64,000 nt of DNA from Beauveria sp. NWAFU-1 (Eukaryota > Ascomycota > Sordariomycetes > Hypocreales > Cordycipitaceae): contig JANBXD010000001.1 in NCBI GenBank assembly GCA_024472245.1, forward strand, positions 4,092,001 through 4,156,000. The letters are read 5' to 3'. The notes beneath the pieces were generated by a model. The model searched no databases. It was not told the origin of the DNA and saw nothing but the letters and a program-made list of their open reading frames with translations. The position numbers were made by a program, and so were the translations under genes. Below are positions 32,654 through 43,600 of this stretch, in pieces. The stretch's first letter is position 1; every line of letters starts with the position of its first letter.

Positions 32654-33939
32654 TCTTGTTTCATGAGGAAATGGTCATTTATGAAACAATGCATGGGGAT
32701 AAGCGAGAGCAACGTTGTGAGATTGAGGCCGGACACGGTGATACCCCACTGATTGATGACGGATGAGTGAGTTGCCGTGCGGGCGGCAGGTGCCTTTTGA
32801 GAGGATACCGGGCCAGTGATCAGTTTATCATGGCCACTGCGTTGTGTTATCATCATCTCGGGCGTTCATCATTCCAGTGTCCCACAAGAAAGCACACACA
32901 CCATGGCAAATGGCAGATGACTGACACGTCTTGAGTCTGGTTGCCCATCTCGGCCCAAAAATCAAGCACTAAAATCTCCCTGCTTGTCCTTTATTCCCCC
33001 CACCATTACTGACCCTTGGCGGCCTTCAGCCAGCTCGAGCTGCTCGAGCTGCATGCAGCCTTGCCTACCTATTTATTTTCTGATGGCCATCTACTTTGAA
33101 GTGGCTTTGTTTTGCATATCAAATTCATCTTTGACTTGCTTGTGTATCTTATTTATTAGTAGGCACCTAGTAAGTCGTTTGGCTGCAAGCAGCACCGTAA
33201 TCAGGCCACCACCTTGATAAACGCTGCCCCCATTTCCACCGACACAGCCTCCCCATTGCCCAAGCCTTGTCCTTCTACAACACTGCTCGCAGCCTTGGGA
33301 CCCCAGCCCTTGCTTTGCTTCTCTATTTACTTTCTTACTGCTGCTCCGTCTCTTTTTTTCTCCTTCTCTTCTGGCCAGGTGCACCCATTGGCCCACCCAG
33401 CTTCCGCTCAGGCCCTTGACAATCCCGGCAGCCTGCGTTGCCAATCTATCCCTCTTCCCTCCCACAGAGCCTCTACTGCCAAGACTGCGACAGGCATTCC
33501 CCAAACGGCATCTAAACAACTAATTCCAAAAACTTCAATCTTGTCCGATTATACACATTACCAATCAACATTGCAGCTCCAGAGCGCTTCGCTCTTCAGC
33601 GTTGACGGCCTCTCCAAACGGAGCCAAACCGCACACCACACCGACCACCAGAAACAGACCAACGACAGCTAGCCGCACCACTTCTCTACTCTCGCATCAT
33701 CAACCATTCACCCCTCCTTCTTTTGCAACCCACGAAACTTGTCTACCTCTATTTTTACCTAATTCCTTTTCATCCTCGATCATCTTATAATCCAAAACAT
33801 TCACACCTTTGCACATCTATGAACCCCTCCGACGCCTCTCGCTGCCTCACCACCTCTTGGCTCCGGTCCTTGCCGTCGACGCTCGTCCTTTGCGCATGAG
33901 CACACATCTGCGGCCCTGCCCTCGTCGACGTCGCCGTCC

Positions 33940-36706
33940 ATGCCGCTCGCCGCCGTAGACTCGCACCACGGCGGCGGCAGCAGCAGCAGTAACCCAAACG
34001 CCGGCGCACCCTCCGATGACGATCCCACCACGGCTGCGGCGCCGACGGCGGTGGCTCACGGCAAGCGGCCCGAGTCATCGCCAGTTGCTGCTGCTGCTCC
34101 TGCCGCCGATCCCGACCGCGACTCTGCCAATGCTGCCGCTGTCGCCGGCGCGACAACCTCAACGGCCGCGCCTCGAATTAATGCCGTCCACGATTATGCG
34201 CCTCCGACGTCTGCCAAACCCGCTACGCCGCCTTCGATACACTCCTCCACCTCCAACGCCTCCGCGTCGCGCGCCGCGGCTCTCCTATCCCGCCTCAACC
34301 TCCCCTCCTTTACCATACGCTCCCGCAATCGCAACGTCCTCGACTTTCACATCCGTCCCGACGAGCCGCACAAGACATACAGCGCCGGCGACACCGTCCG
34401 CGGCCACGTCAACGTTGCCGTCATCAAGCCCATTCGCATCACCCATCTCGTCGTCGCCCTCCACGGCTACATTCACGTTTTCAAAGACGCCTCCGCCAAG
34501 GCCAAGGCTAGTGGCTCCCCCGTACCGCCGCGCGGCGGCGTCTCTCAACTCCCGCAGTACCATGGCAACGGCCTCGCCAGCCTCTTCCAAGATGAGCAAG
34601 TTCTCGCTGGCGAGGGTCGGCTCGAGGCGGGGCGCTACGAATTTGGCTTTGAGCTCATCTTTCCCGACATTGGCCTTCCCAGCAGCATTGATGTATGATG
34701 ACACGACCACCCCGACGCCTTGATGGCTTTGATACTGACAATAAATTCTCAAGTTTGAACGAGGCACCGTGTCGTACATGATTACAGCCACGCTGACACG
34801 ACCGACGGCCATTGCACCCACAGTGTCCTGCGACAAGCGTGTCTTGCTTCTCGAAAAGATTGACATTGGTCATCTACCGCCCCCGCGATCGCGAACGATA
34901 TTTCTCGAACCCATTTCGAAACGAACGCGCCGAAAACGGTCCGCCGTATTCGACAAGGCACCCGCTCCCATCCCAGAACCGCCCTCGACTGGCGTGCCCA
35001 ACGATCATACCTCTGAAGCAGGGTCGGTAGAACGGACCGCGGCCGCTTCGGACTCGGCACGCGATGCCGCGCATTCTGAACACAATCGCGGGCCCACTCA
35101 GATTGATGTGAGAAGCGAAGTCAGCGGCGAAAGCGCTCGCAGTATTAGTACAGCCGTTAGTCGCAGCGACGTCACGCCACTGTCTCACGTATCCGCATTC
35201 AAGTCGCCCTCCAAGCAAAAAATCGTCGACAACAAGACCATTACCGCCACCATTGAACTGCTCAAGGGCGGGTGTTTGGCTGGTGACATGGTTTCTATCC
35301 GTGTATCGGTGCAGCATATCAAGCGCTTAAAGAGCCTGACGGGTGTGATTGTGACCTTGTTTCGTCAGAGCAAAATCGACTCTGCGCCAGCTGCGTCGCT
35401 CTTTTCCGGAAACGACCTCGAAGCCATTGGCGACGATGGATATCCCAGGTCCAGAACAGGACTGGCCGGTTTGTCGCTATCGTCGACAAGCTCGACGAGC
35501 ATGTTTCGCAAAGACTTGGACCAAAACACGGCACCACTCATAATCGATCCTTCATCGCTACACGCGTCGGTCACATGCTCGCTGAAGCTTCCCGATGATG
35601 CTTTTCCTACAATACGAGGTGTACCCGGCGCCATGGTGAGCTTTCGCTACCATATTGAGGTAATTGTCGACTTGGGAGGCAAGCTCTCCAGCCAGATGCT
35701 CCAAGGCGGGCAACAATCAACCACCCGCTTAGGCCAGTACATGACTTCTGGCCAAGACAGTGCCTATGGGCCTCGGGTGGCCACAAATATTATCGACACT
35801 ACTCCGCTCCGCCGCCAAAAGGGCGTCGTATCGGTGTCTATGGAGACGGTCGTAGGCACCGTTGACAGCTCTCGCCGGCGAAAGCCTCTCCGGATATCAC
35901 CCCGCCATCCCACCCCGCGCGTGCCCGAAAGCGACGAGGACGATACCATCCGCGCCGAATTGAATGAACGCCCAGCGCTCACAGCCTCTCCCGCCACATA
36001 CACCACACCACATCTAGGTGACCGCCACTACGCCTCGCAGCCGCCATTACCACACTCCTCCCGAGCCAACTCTAGCCCTGCGGGACCGTCCCAGCCCGAC
36101 TACCACGCGCACAGCCACCTCAACGGGTACTCGCGCGAGGCGGCCCCCGCGTACATTCCGCAGCCGCAGTTGCCCGATTCCCGCACCATGTCGGAAAAGG
36201 AACGCATACAGCAGGCGGAAACACGCCTACTACCGAGCCAGCCCCCCGCAGCCGGCCCGTCGTCGGCTCCTGCCTCGGCGCCCGCAGGCGATGGCGACGA
36301 CAACATTTACGACGCGCAGGAGCCGCCGCCGCTGCGTCAACTACCACCCTCTGCGGGGCCTTCTGCGCCGACCGAAGACGAGGCGGCCGCAGGACCTTCC
36401 GCCCCGAGCGTAGAGGACCTCAACGGCACGGCGGCTTACCCGGCCGAGGACAAGCAGGAGCTCGAGCGCCAGCGCCTCATCATCGAAGCGAGTGCGCCGC
36501 CGGAATTTCCCGAAGACATGGAGCGGCCTGGCGATGCGAGCGCGCCCACCGAGGCGGATGCGGAGCCTAGCGCGCCGATACTTGACGAAGACGAGGAGGA
36601 GCTGGCGGGTTACGGTGTTGGCGCCGGTTCGTCGTCATCGGCCGGTCCGTCGGGCAGCAGCGGCCAAAGACCAACCGGCGAGCAGCTCCCAGCGTACCAG
36701 CAATGA
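33940..36706 (+). CDS. palF: pH-response arrestin PalF/Rim8
   Basis: Two exons (33940-34692, 34754-36706; 61-nt intron with TACTGAC branch point) encode 901 residues. After ~125 disordered residues, an arrestin N-domain begins with VLDFHIRPDEPHKTYSAGD and continues VAVIKPIRITHLVVALHGY, LEAGRYEFGFELIFPD and FERGTVSYMITATLTRP. The C-domain starts near residue 411 (TITATIELLKGGCLAGD). Wording around RTIFLEPISKRTRRK is specific to PalF/Rim8. The last ~280 residues are Pro/Ala-rich, with three PSAP motifs (Pro787, Pro799, Pro856), several further SAP triplets and a final LPAY. PalF links the PalH sensor to the ESCRT machinery in ambient-pH signalling to PacC, at the plasma membrane. Confidence 0.93.
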
Positions 36707-37309
36707 CCTCTGTAGCAGCGTGGTTTCTGCCTCTATCCTCAGCGCCGAGGTGCATCCTCTGTTTCGATTTGCTTCTTTTGGGCATTTCTTTCTGATACCA
36801 TGTAGTAACAGATACGGGCTCGCTTTTCCTTCATCTTTTTTTAATCTTCATCACCATTTTATTTTTTTCCATGGCAAAGGGGAAAAATCTTGGTTAGCGG
36901 GCACATAAAATATCCGGAACATTGGCGTCTTTTGCTGATTTCGGCCCACCACTTTGAAAGCTTGAATGGGGGGGTCTTTATTCATACAACCGAGGATTCA
37001 TACAACGGAGGGTTTGGGGGGAGAAGTAGGCAGGCATTTTTGTGTATATAGTGTGACATTCTGATATATATATACAATTATGTATTATGGAATATCTGTA
37101 CGTTTAGCCGCGGTGGAATGGGAAAAGTAAAAAGACTTGTGTGAGTGTGTGTGTGCAAGTTTGACTTTGCAATGATTTGCTATTTTTCATACACGACCGT
37201 CTATCTACTCAAACAAGTTGGACAATCTAAATGCTCGATATACCTATTCATACATGTCCCCCTAAAACGTTTCCGCCTTTCAACATACACATACACACAC
37301 ACACCCCCC
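36707..37309. other. Convergent 3' spacer, palF / JAC1
   Basis: This is AT-rich 3' flanking DNA with short alternating TA and CA stretches (37060-37080, 37285-37305). No gene is seen. Confidence 0.55.
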
Positions 37310-38203
37310 TCAATGCTGCAGCACAATCGGCTTGCCCTGTTCCCAATTATCCAGACTCTCCTTGATATTCACCCAGTACCGCATCCTCACCGCCTCCCTC
37401 TTTGCCTTTTCCACATCGTCCTCGCGAAACGCCTCCTCGAGCCTCTCCTCGCCCTCCCTAATCCTGCCGTCATTCTCCGTCCTCAGCTCGTCCAAATCCG
37501 CCTCTGTCCGCGCCTCCTCAATGCCCTCGCGCGCCTCGAGCACCACCATCAGCAAGCCCGCCTCGTTGTCGCCGCCGCCGCCGTCGTCGTCGGCGGCGTC
37601 CATCTTGAGGCGCTCGTCGCCCGCCACATCGACGCCCCGCAGCGCGAGCAGGTGCTGCGCGCGCAGAAGCGGGTTCGCCAGCGTCCGGTACGCCTCGTTG
37701 ATGAGCGCCGAGCGCGTCTCGGCGGCCGACTTGGCGGCGCCGGGCGCGTGCATGTCGGGGTGCGCGCGCGCTTGGAGCTGCAAGAACTCGCGGCGGAGCT
37801 GGCGCACGTCAATGGGGAAGTGGCCGCGCGGCGGCGGGCCGAGGGGCAGTGTGGACGGGAAGAGCGCGTAGTAAGGGGACGGAGCGGCGGAGGAAGAGGA
37901 GGAGAGGGGAGGGGGCTCGGAGGTATCGGCGCGGTCGGCGGCGTGCTGGGAGAAGAGGCGGCGCGACGGCGATGATGACGGCGAGGGGTTGGTCGTGTTC
38001 GCGGGGCGTTGCGGGAGGAGGAGAGGGAGGACGGTGGTGGTGGTGGTGGTGGCGGCGGCAGTGCTGGTGCTGGCATGGCGCGCGAGAGGGAGGCGGCGGG
38101 TGGTGAGCGACGCCAACGAGGAGGAATGGCAGCGTGCGCATCGTCGTGAAGGGGCGGACGCGCCACGCAACACCGCCGCAGCGGCGCGCATGCTCGCGGG
38201 CAT
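37310..38203 (-). CDS. JAC1: Mitochondrial J-type co-chaperone of Fe-S cluster assembly (HscB/Jac1)
   Basis: This is an intronless 297-residue protein from the ATG at 38203; the frame extends upstream only to a GTG. The first ~80 residues are rich in Arg, Ser, Thr and Ala with no acidic residues early on, as expected of a matrix presequence. The J-domain includes PIDVRQLRREFLQLQARAHPD with the essential HPD, then SALINEAYRTLANPLLRAQHLL. A C-terminal HscB three-helix domain follows (LMVVLEAREGIEEA, REGEERLEEAFREDD, YWVNIKESLDNW). Jac1 brings the Isu scaffold to the Hsp70 Ssq1 so that clusters can be transferred. A Ser-, Thr- and His-rich low-complexity insert precedes the J-domain. Confidence 0.9.
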   Translation of the reverse strand: MPASMRAAAAVLRGASAPSRRCARCHSSSLASLTTRRLPLARHASTSTAAATTTTTTVLPLLLPQRPANTTNPSPSSSPSRRLFSQHAADRADTSEPPPLSSSSSAAPSPYYALFPSTLPLGPPPRGHFPIDVRQLRREFLQLQARAHPDMHAPGAAKSAAETRSALINEAYRTLANPLLRAQHLLALRGVDVAGDERLKMDAADDDGGGGDNEAGLLMVVLEAREGIEEARTEADLDELRTENDGRIREGEERLEEAFREDDVEKAKREAVRMRYWVNIKESLDNWEQGKPIVLQH

Positions 38204-38846
38204 AATGTGCACTCTTTTTTGCTTTCTTCTCGAAAAGCCCCTCTGCAGTGGTAGTCACCAAGACGCTCCGTGTGTGTGTGTTTGTGTGAGGGAAAGAGTA
38301 AAAGACGGCTGGCCGTTGGTGATGACGTCGGAGAGCTTGCAAGCTTAGTACTAATCTGGGCAAAAAAAAAAATCAGTGGGTCTCTCTTATTTTCCGCCCC
38401 AAGTTTTGCCCCAAAGAACTACCTAGGGCAATGCGCGGCGAAGATTTCCCCCTCCGATGTTGGCTGTTCAATAACGGGGAGCAGTCCGCTGGAGAGCGAG
38501 CTGGGCCCCCCATGAACGGCGCTGATTTCCCGCCAATCAAGCGCCCTCCGAAAGCAACCTCGAATGGCGGGCCCCCGGACCTGGCAATTGAAAAGCAGCA
38601 TCTTTCCAACTTTCAACATCTACGTTGCATCTGTCCTTGCTGGACCACCGTTTTCTATTCCTTATCTTCTCTTTGTATTTTCCTTTATTTTCTTCATTGC
38701 TTCATCGTGTGTGTGTCGAACTGAGTGTTGCGCCGGCTTCACCCACATCTCTCACTCACCCCCGGCATCACCAATCCGGCGCCCTCTTGTCACTTTGCAG
38801 CCCAAAAAACTCACATATACCCAACAACAACATCTTCTTTGTTGTC
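38204..38846. other. Divergent spacer, JAC1 / cytochrome b2-like gene
   Basis: This is about 640 bp of promoter DNA for both genes. The last 150 bases before 38847 are CT-rich. No element is assigned. Confidence 0.5.
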
Positions 38847-40624
38847 ATGGCTCCCGAGTTCGATGCGGCAGAAGGTAAAATAGAATCTCAAACAACGCCC
38901 CATAATCATGTCATTTCATCTGTTATAAAAACATGCTCACGCTCGTAGTCGCCCGCCACAACACGCCCGAAAGCTGCTGGGTTATTCTCTACGGCAAGGT
39001 TTACGACGTCACCTCGTTCCTGAGCTCCCACCCAGGGGGCTCCAAAATCATCCTCGCCCTCGCTGGTCAGGACGCAACCGAGGACTACGACCCCGTGCAC
39101 CCGCCCGGCACCCTCGAGGAGAACCTCGCCCCAGACGCCGTTCTCGGAACCGTGTCCGCCGAGAGCTTGGAGAAGCTCAACGCCGCGTCGCAACCTCCGT
39201 CGCCGCCACCACCACCACAACCCACAGCCGCGGCGTCGGCAGCAAAGAGCGAGCCGGAACCGCTGCTCCCCGTCCAGGCCCTCCTCAACCTCGACGACAT
39301 CGAAAAGGAAGCCACCAAGCGCATCTCCCACCGCGCATGGGCCTACTACTACTCCGCCTCCGACGACCAGATCAGCAAGGTGCGCAACAATGACGTCTAC
39401 CGGGACATTAGCATGCGTCAGCGCGTTCTTGTCGATGTCAAGATCAACGACCAGTCGGCGTCCTTTCTCGGCCACCCGGTCGCCACGCCCGTCTTTGTCG
39501 CGCCCGCCGCCATGGCCCGTCTCGCGCACCCCGACGGCGAGCTGGGTATTGCGCGCGCGGCCGCCCATTACGGCGCCATGATGATTGTCTCCAACAACGC
39601 TTCAATGACACCTGAGCAAATAGTCGAGGGCGCGGCGCCGGGCCAGTTGTTTGGGTGGCAGATTTACGTGCAGGACGGGCGGGACAAGAGCGTCGCCATG
39701 CTGCGCCGCATCAACGCGTTGCGGAAACACTACAAGTTCATCTGCCTCACGCTCGACGCTCCCACTCCAGGCAAGCGCGAACTCGACGAGCGCGGCAATC
39801 TCGAGAAAATGGTGCGCGTAGAGGCCGCCGGCAACCCGGACATGGAGCGGCGTCCCGGCGGCGGCGGCGTCGGTCAGCAGCTCTTCTTTGGCACCGCGGC
39901 CGACCTAACGTGGAAGACGACGCTACCATGGCTGGCCGAGCACACCGATTTGCCAATTGTGCTCAAAGGCCTGCAGACGCACGAGGACGCGTACCTTGCG
40001 ATGCAGCATCCCCAGGTCAAGGCCATCATTCTGTCAAATCACGGCGGGCGCGCGTGCGACACGGCGCCACCGCCGATACACACTCTGCTCGAGATTCGCA
40101 AGTACTGCCCCGAGGTCCTCAGCCGACTCGAGGTCTGGGTCGACGGCGGCATCCGGCGTGGCACCGACGTCGTCAAGGCCCTGTGCCTGGGTGCACGCGG
40201 CGTGGGTGTCGGCCGCGGGCCTCTGTACGGTCTCGGGGCCGGTGGCCAAGCTGGCGTGGAACGCATGTTTGAGAGTGAGTCACCCCCCTGCCAACAATTT
40301 CCGCTTTATTTTCGCAAACTGTCGTCTTGATCGCCACATTGCGCAATAGCGGTTGGCATCTTATACGTCCCCCCGCCTTCTGTGCAAATCACGACGAGAC
40401 GCGCGTGGCTGCATCGCGGGGTGATGTGTGCCTGCTGCAGCACCGAGGATTTTAATATGCTGACGTTTTTTTGCCTTGAATTAGTTCTGCAAGCAGAGAT
40501 TGCAACTGCTATGCGCCTAATTGGCGCCGGCACCATTTCCGACCTTCGTCCAAGTTGTGTAAGTAGACTCTTTGACCATTTGACCTTGTCTTCCTTTTAC
40601 TTTGGCATTTGGGCTCCGTTTTGA
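38847..40624 (+). CDS. Cytochrome b2-like FMN-dependent alpha-hydroxy-acid dehydrogenase
   Basis: Three exons (38847-38874, 38949-40274, 40485-40624) give about 497 residues. An N-terminal cytochrome b5 domain has both haem ligands (SSHPGG and the His of DPVHPPG). The FMN domain keeps the flavocytochrome b2 active site: the Tyr of YYYSASDD, QIYVQDGR, LTLDAPTPGKRE, the Lys of VLKGLQ, the His and Arg of LSNHGGR, and DGGIRRGTDVVKALCLGA. These residues oxidise L-lactate or a related 2-hydroxy acid. NHGGR is followed by ACD where QLD is usual. The short first exon gives only MAPEFDAAE before the b5 domain, so no mitochondrial presequence is visible. The 3' end is uncertain: a GTAAGT at 40561 could start another intron and change the last ~20 residues. 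Confidence 0.85.
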
Positions 40625-43600
40625 GCCATATCAACGGCTACTCTACCCTCAAGATCAGACTTTCGGACAAACGTGCCAACAGCGAGACACAGATGCACTT
40701 TCACCGTTTCATGTTGCACTTGGCTAACGGCCCCGCGCCACTTATTAGCTCAATACGCGACGTGTAGAGAGGGACATATATGACGGAGAGCCGGGACTAG
40801 ACCGTCAGGGTCTTTGGACAAAGTCGAAACTGTAAGAAACAGTGATACGAGGAGGTGAGTACAAGATGGACGCACCGTATGGCGTTGAGGAGCATGCCTC
40901 GGCTGGCAGTGTAAATACTTTGTCTCATGTAGATGCGGGGTTGTCAAGCTGGGCTGAGCGGCGTCTTGTCTGTAATCTGAACCGTGCCAAACCCATTATC
41001 TTTGCCATCCATTCTCGTGTTTTCGTCTGGATCGTTGCAGTCGTCAAAGTATCAGAAATAGCAAAAGATGCTGCAGCGCTCAGTCGAGCATCACCCACTT
41101 GCTGTACCAGTATGAACCCCATTTTCCCAGTAGATCCATTTTGCATGTGAATTCAGCTGGGTCAATGCGCCGCTCCATATGCACAGATGGAATTACTGCC
41201 TCTTTGAGCTGCAACGACCGTTGGAGCATGCAGCCAAGCATTGGTCATGTCGACGCCATGGCTGGGCTGTGCTAGTTGCCTCCCCTTTCCGCATAGCGCT
41301 GTCGCCTGTACGAGAACGCGGGGACAGAGCATCCCCCAGCTGCAATCCTTCTCTCCACAAGCAGCGCAATGGAAGTTCCGTCGACTTAAGGATCTGCGAG
41401 TTCCGGCGCAATTTAGCGTCGTCTATAGCCATGGACGTGCTGGCAAATGGGGCCATGCTACCATTATGCTGAAAAGTCGACGTCGCCGTGGAAGATCTTC
41501 CAATCCCATACATTGCCATGCCCACAGTGCTAATCGACATTCGGACCGGCATCTGTTGTTTGGGTGGCTAGTTCCAATGACAGCAAAGAGATTTTCATTG
41601 CGCTGGGATCAGCCCGGTCGAAGTATGTGGCTACTAGTGGACGCCGTCGCGTGGAAGCTTATAGCATGTTGACTCTATCACAGCACATGCAGCAATCAAG
41701 TTTACAGTCCAGCTCTTTGTCGTTCATCATACCGCTTTGGCGTGGGCCTTGAGTGCACTTGACGAATGCTGCGGGCGCAGGGAAATGATCTGGGGCGCTG
41801 GAACTGTTGCCCTTGGCCCGGTATGAAGAGCCGGGTCCATGGAAGGCATTGCAATGACACCAGTCGGCTCACTGTGTAATCCGCCATGTGCCTTCACGGT
41901 TATGGCATCTATTCTGCTGGGGTTGGTTGATGGATGCATTCTCTGCCCATAATCAGAGCGGGAAAGCAGCAAGGCCGAGTCTTGCGCCCATATGCCGTCG
42001 AGCTTCCGGTACGTACGAATTTGGAGCCGCATCTTATCCAGCCAGGCAATGTGATGCCTGTGAAACTGGAGGGGCAGCTTGGCAGGGCAGGCAAGGCTGG
42101 TGTCTGGGGTTCACACTTGGCAGCGCATAATAACGCCACGGTTGGCTTGGCGCGGAGTAGCTGGACACGCCAGTGCCAGCAATTGGTCGCACGGGGTTGG
42201 CCGCGCTGATTACTCAGAATTGTGATCTTTTTCCGTCGCAGATGCTTGGTGCAGTAGCTGTCATCATTCGAGTTCTCGACACGAACACTGAAATCAGAAA
42301 CTTTGCGGGCAGACAATATGCTGGTTTAGCTGCAGACAGCTGGTCGCGTATAGAAGCAGGATCGCACAAGTGTCAACCTGGCGGGCGACTAAATTGGCTT
42401 TTTGACGGCGGCGGTAGATCCGAGGCTTGCAAGTTGCGCGAGCCGAAAGCGATACTACACATGTATGCTTCATATCTCTTCGAGTCCGAGCGGTCGGAAT
42501 CTAGTTTCTTGGCGAGTCACGCTGAATGTTATTTTAGTACTATGATCGCTGATCAGTCAGTGCGGGCCGTATGTAAACTGCATTGCAAGTGATACGACGG
42601 GTGGTGATTGCTACTGGTTGGTCGAGCCTGCGCACTCTGCACCATTTCGGGTCACGTCGCGGCTGGCTTGGTGGGCCGGATGTTGGGCATTGCCAGCCCC
42701 AAGGCGACCGATTGTCCTTTCCTGGATATTGGTCCGCGATGGAGCCAGGTACCGGGCTAGGGAGACGTCAAACAGAGTTTTCTAGTGTGAGCGTCGACGT
42801 CGATTTGTGGCGCGGGGTAGTGTACGCATGACCCTTGACTAGGCAGAGCATAATGGCTGAAAACTGCTAGTGAGAACTGCTAGTTTGGATGAGGCCAAAT
42901 GATGATGAAGAGTGCTTGACGCGGTCTTGATGCTGACAGACTACCAATGTTGATGGAAGGAAGAAGTCAGGTGGGATTGCTCGCTCAAGCTTTGACAGCT
43001 GGCACCCGGCAGCTAACTCGCCAAATTTTCTCGCTTGAGCCGTTCGTTCCGGGCAAATGTTCCCGATCTGTCATCCGCGTTTGGTTAATGAGCGACAGTC
43101 ATATGTAAAATTTTACGTGCATCTGCAGCAGAAAAGGTAGTTCGGCCCGTTGCTCTTGGTGGTGTCGAGAGATGCAGCCTCGCGCTGTTACTCTCCAGAA
43201 GGTCGGGCGGCAACGGAAGCCTCCAAAGCAACCACAGAAGCAAAAATAAATAAAGAGAAATTGGCAAAAGGAACGCTGGAGATGATAGTTACAGAACCCT
43301 CTCCGCAGATTGGTTCGAGTCACCTTACCTAGAGGCCGAGATGCATCTTCAGCGGCCGAGCGGCACCCCATTAATACAAGATGGGGAGGTGGCCAAGTCG
43401 TATGTTGTTTGCAGTTCAGGGGGTCCGGTGGAGGTGCAAATGTCACTTCAGCGCGGCATAAACTGGTATAACAGCGCCATGATATGCTGTTCAATGACCA
43501 GGGAGAGCATGAGGCTCTGTACTCCGTAGGTAGCGCTTGGGTAATAGCCGTGGCAGCACCAGCAGGCCGTACTGATAATGCGCCCCGACCCGCGACGTGC

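Larger units (their letters stand above)
30507..33939. other. 3.4-kb spacer upstream of palF, with microsatellites
   Basis: No protein gene is recognised. It carries an AT-rich part (31080-31260), a TG repeat and a TTTTC repeat. From about 33200 to 33940 it is CT-rich and leader-like, ending at the palF start. Two GCCARG hexamers (33374-33379 and 33478-33483) match the PacC/Rim101 consensus but could be chance. Confidence 0.5.

Noticed and set aside
37145..37975. 276-codon plus-strand frame
   Set aside because: Antisense to JAC1, whose HPD motif and HscB domain are clear on minus.
43310..43330. GGTTCGAGTCACC resembling a tRNA T-arm
   Set aside because: No pairing T stem, acceptor stem or anticodon arm could be built around it on either strand.
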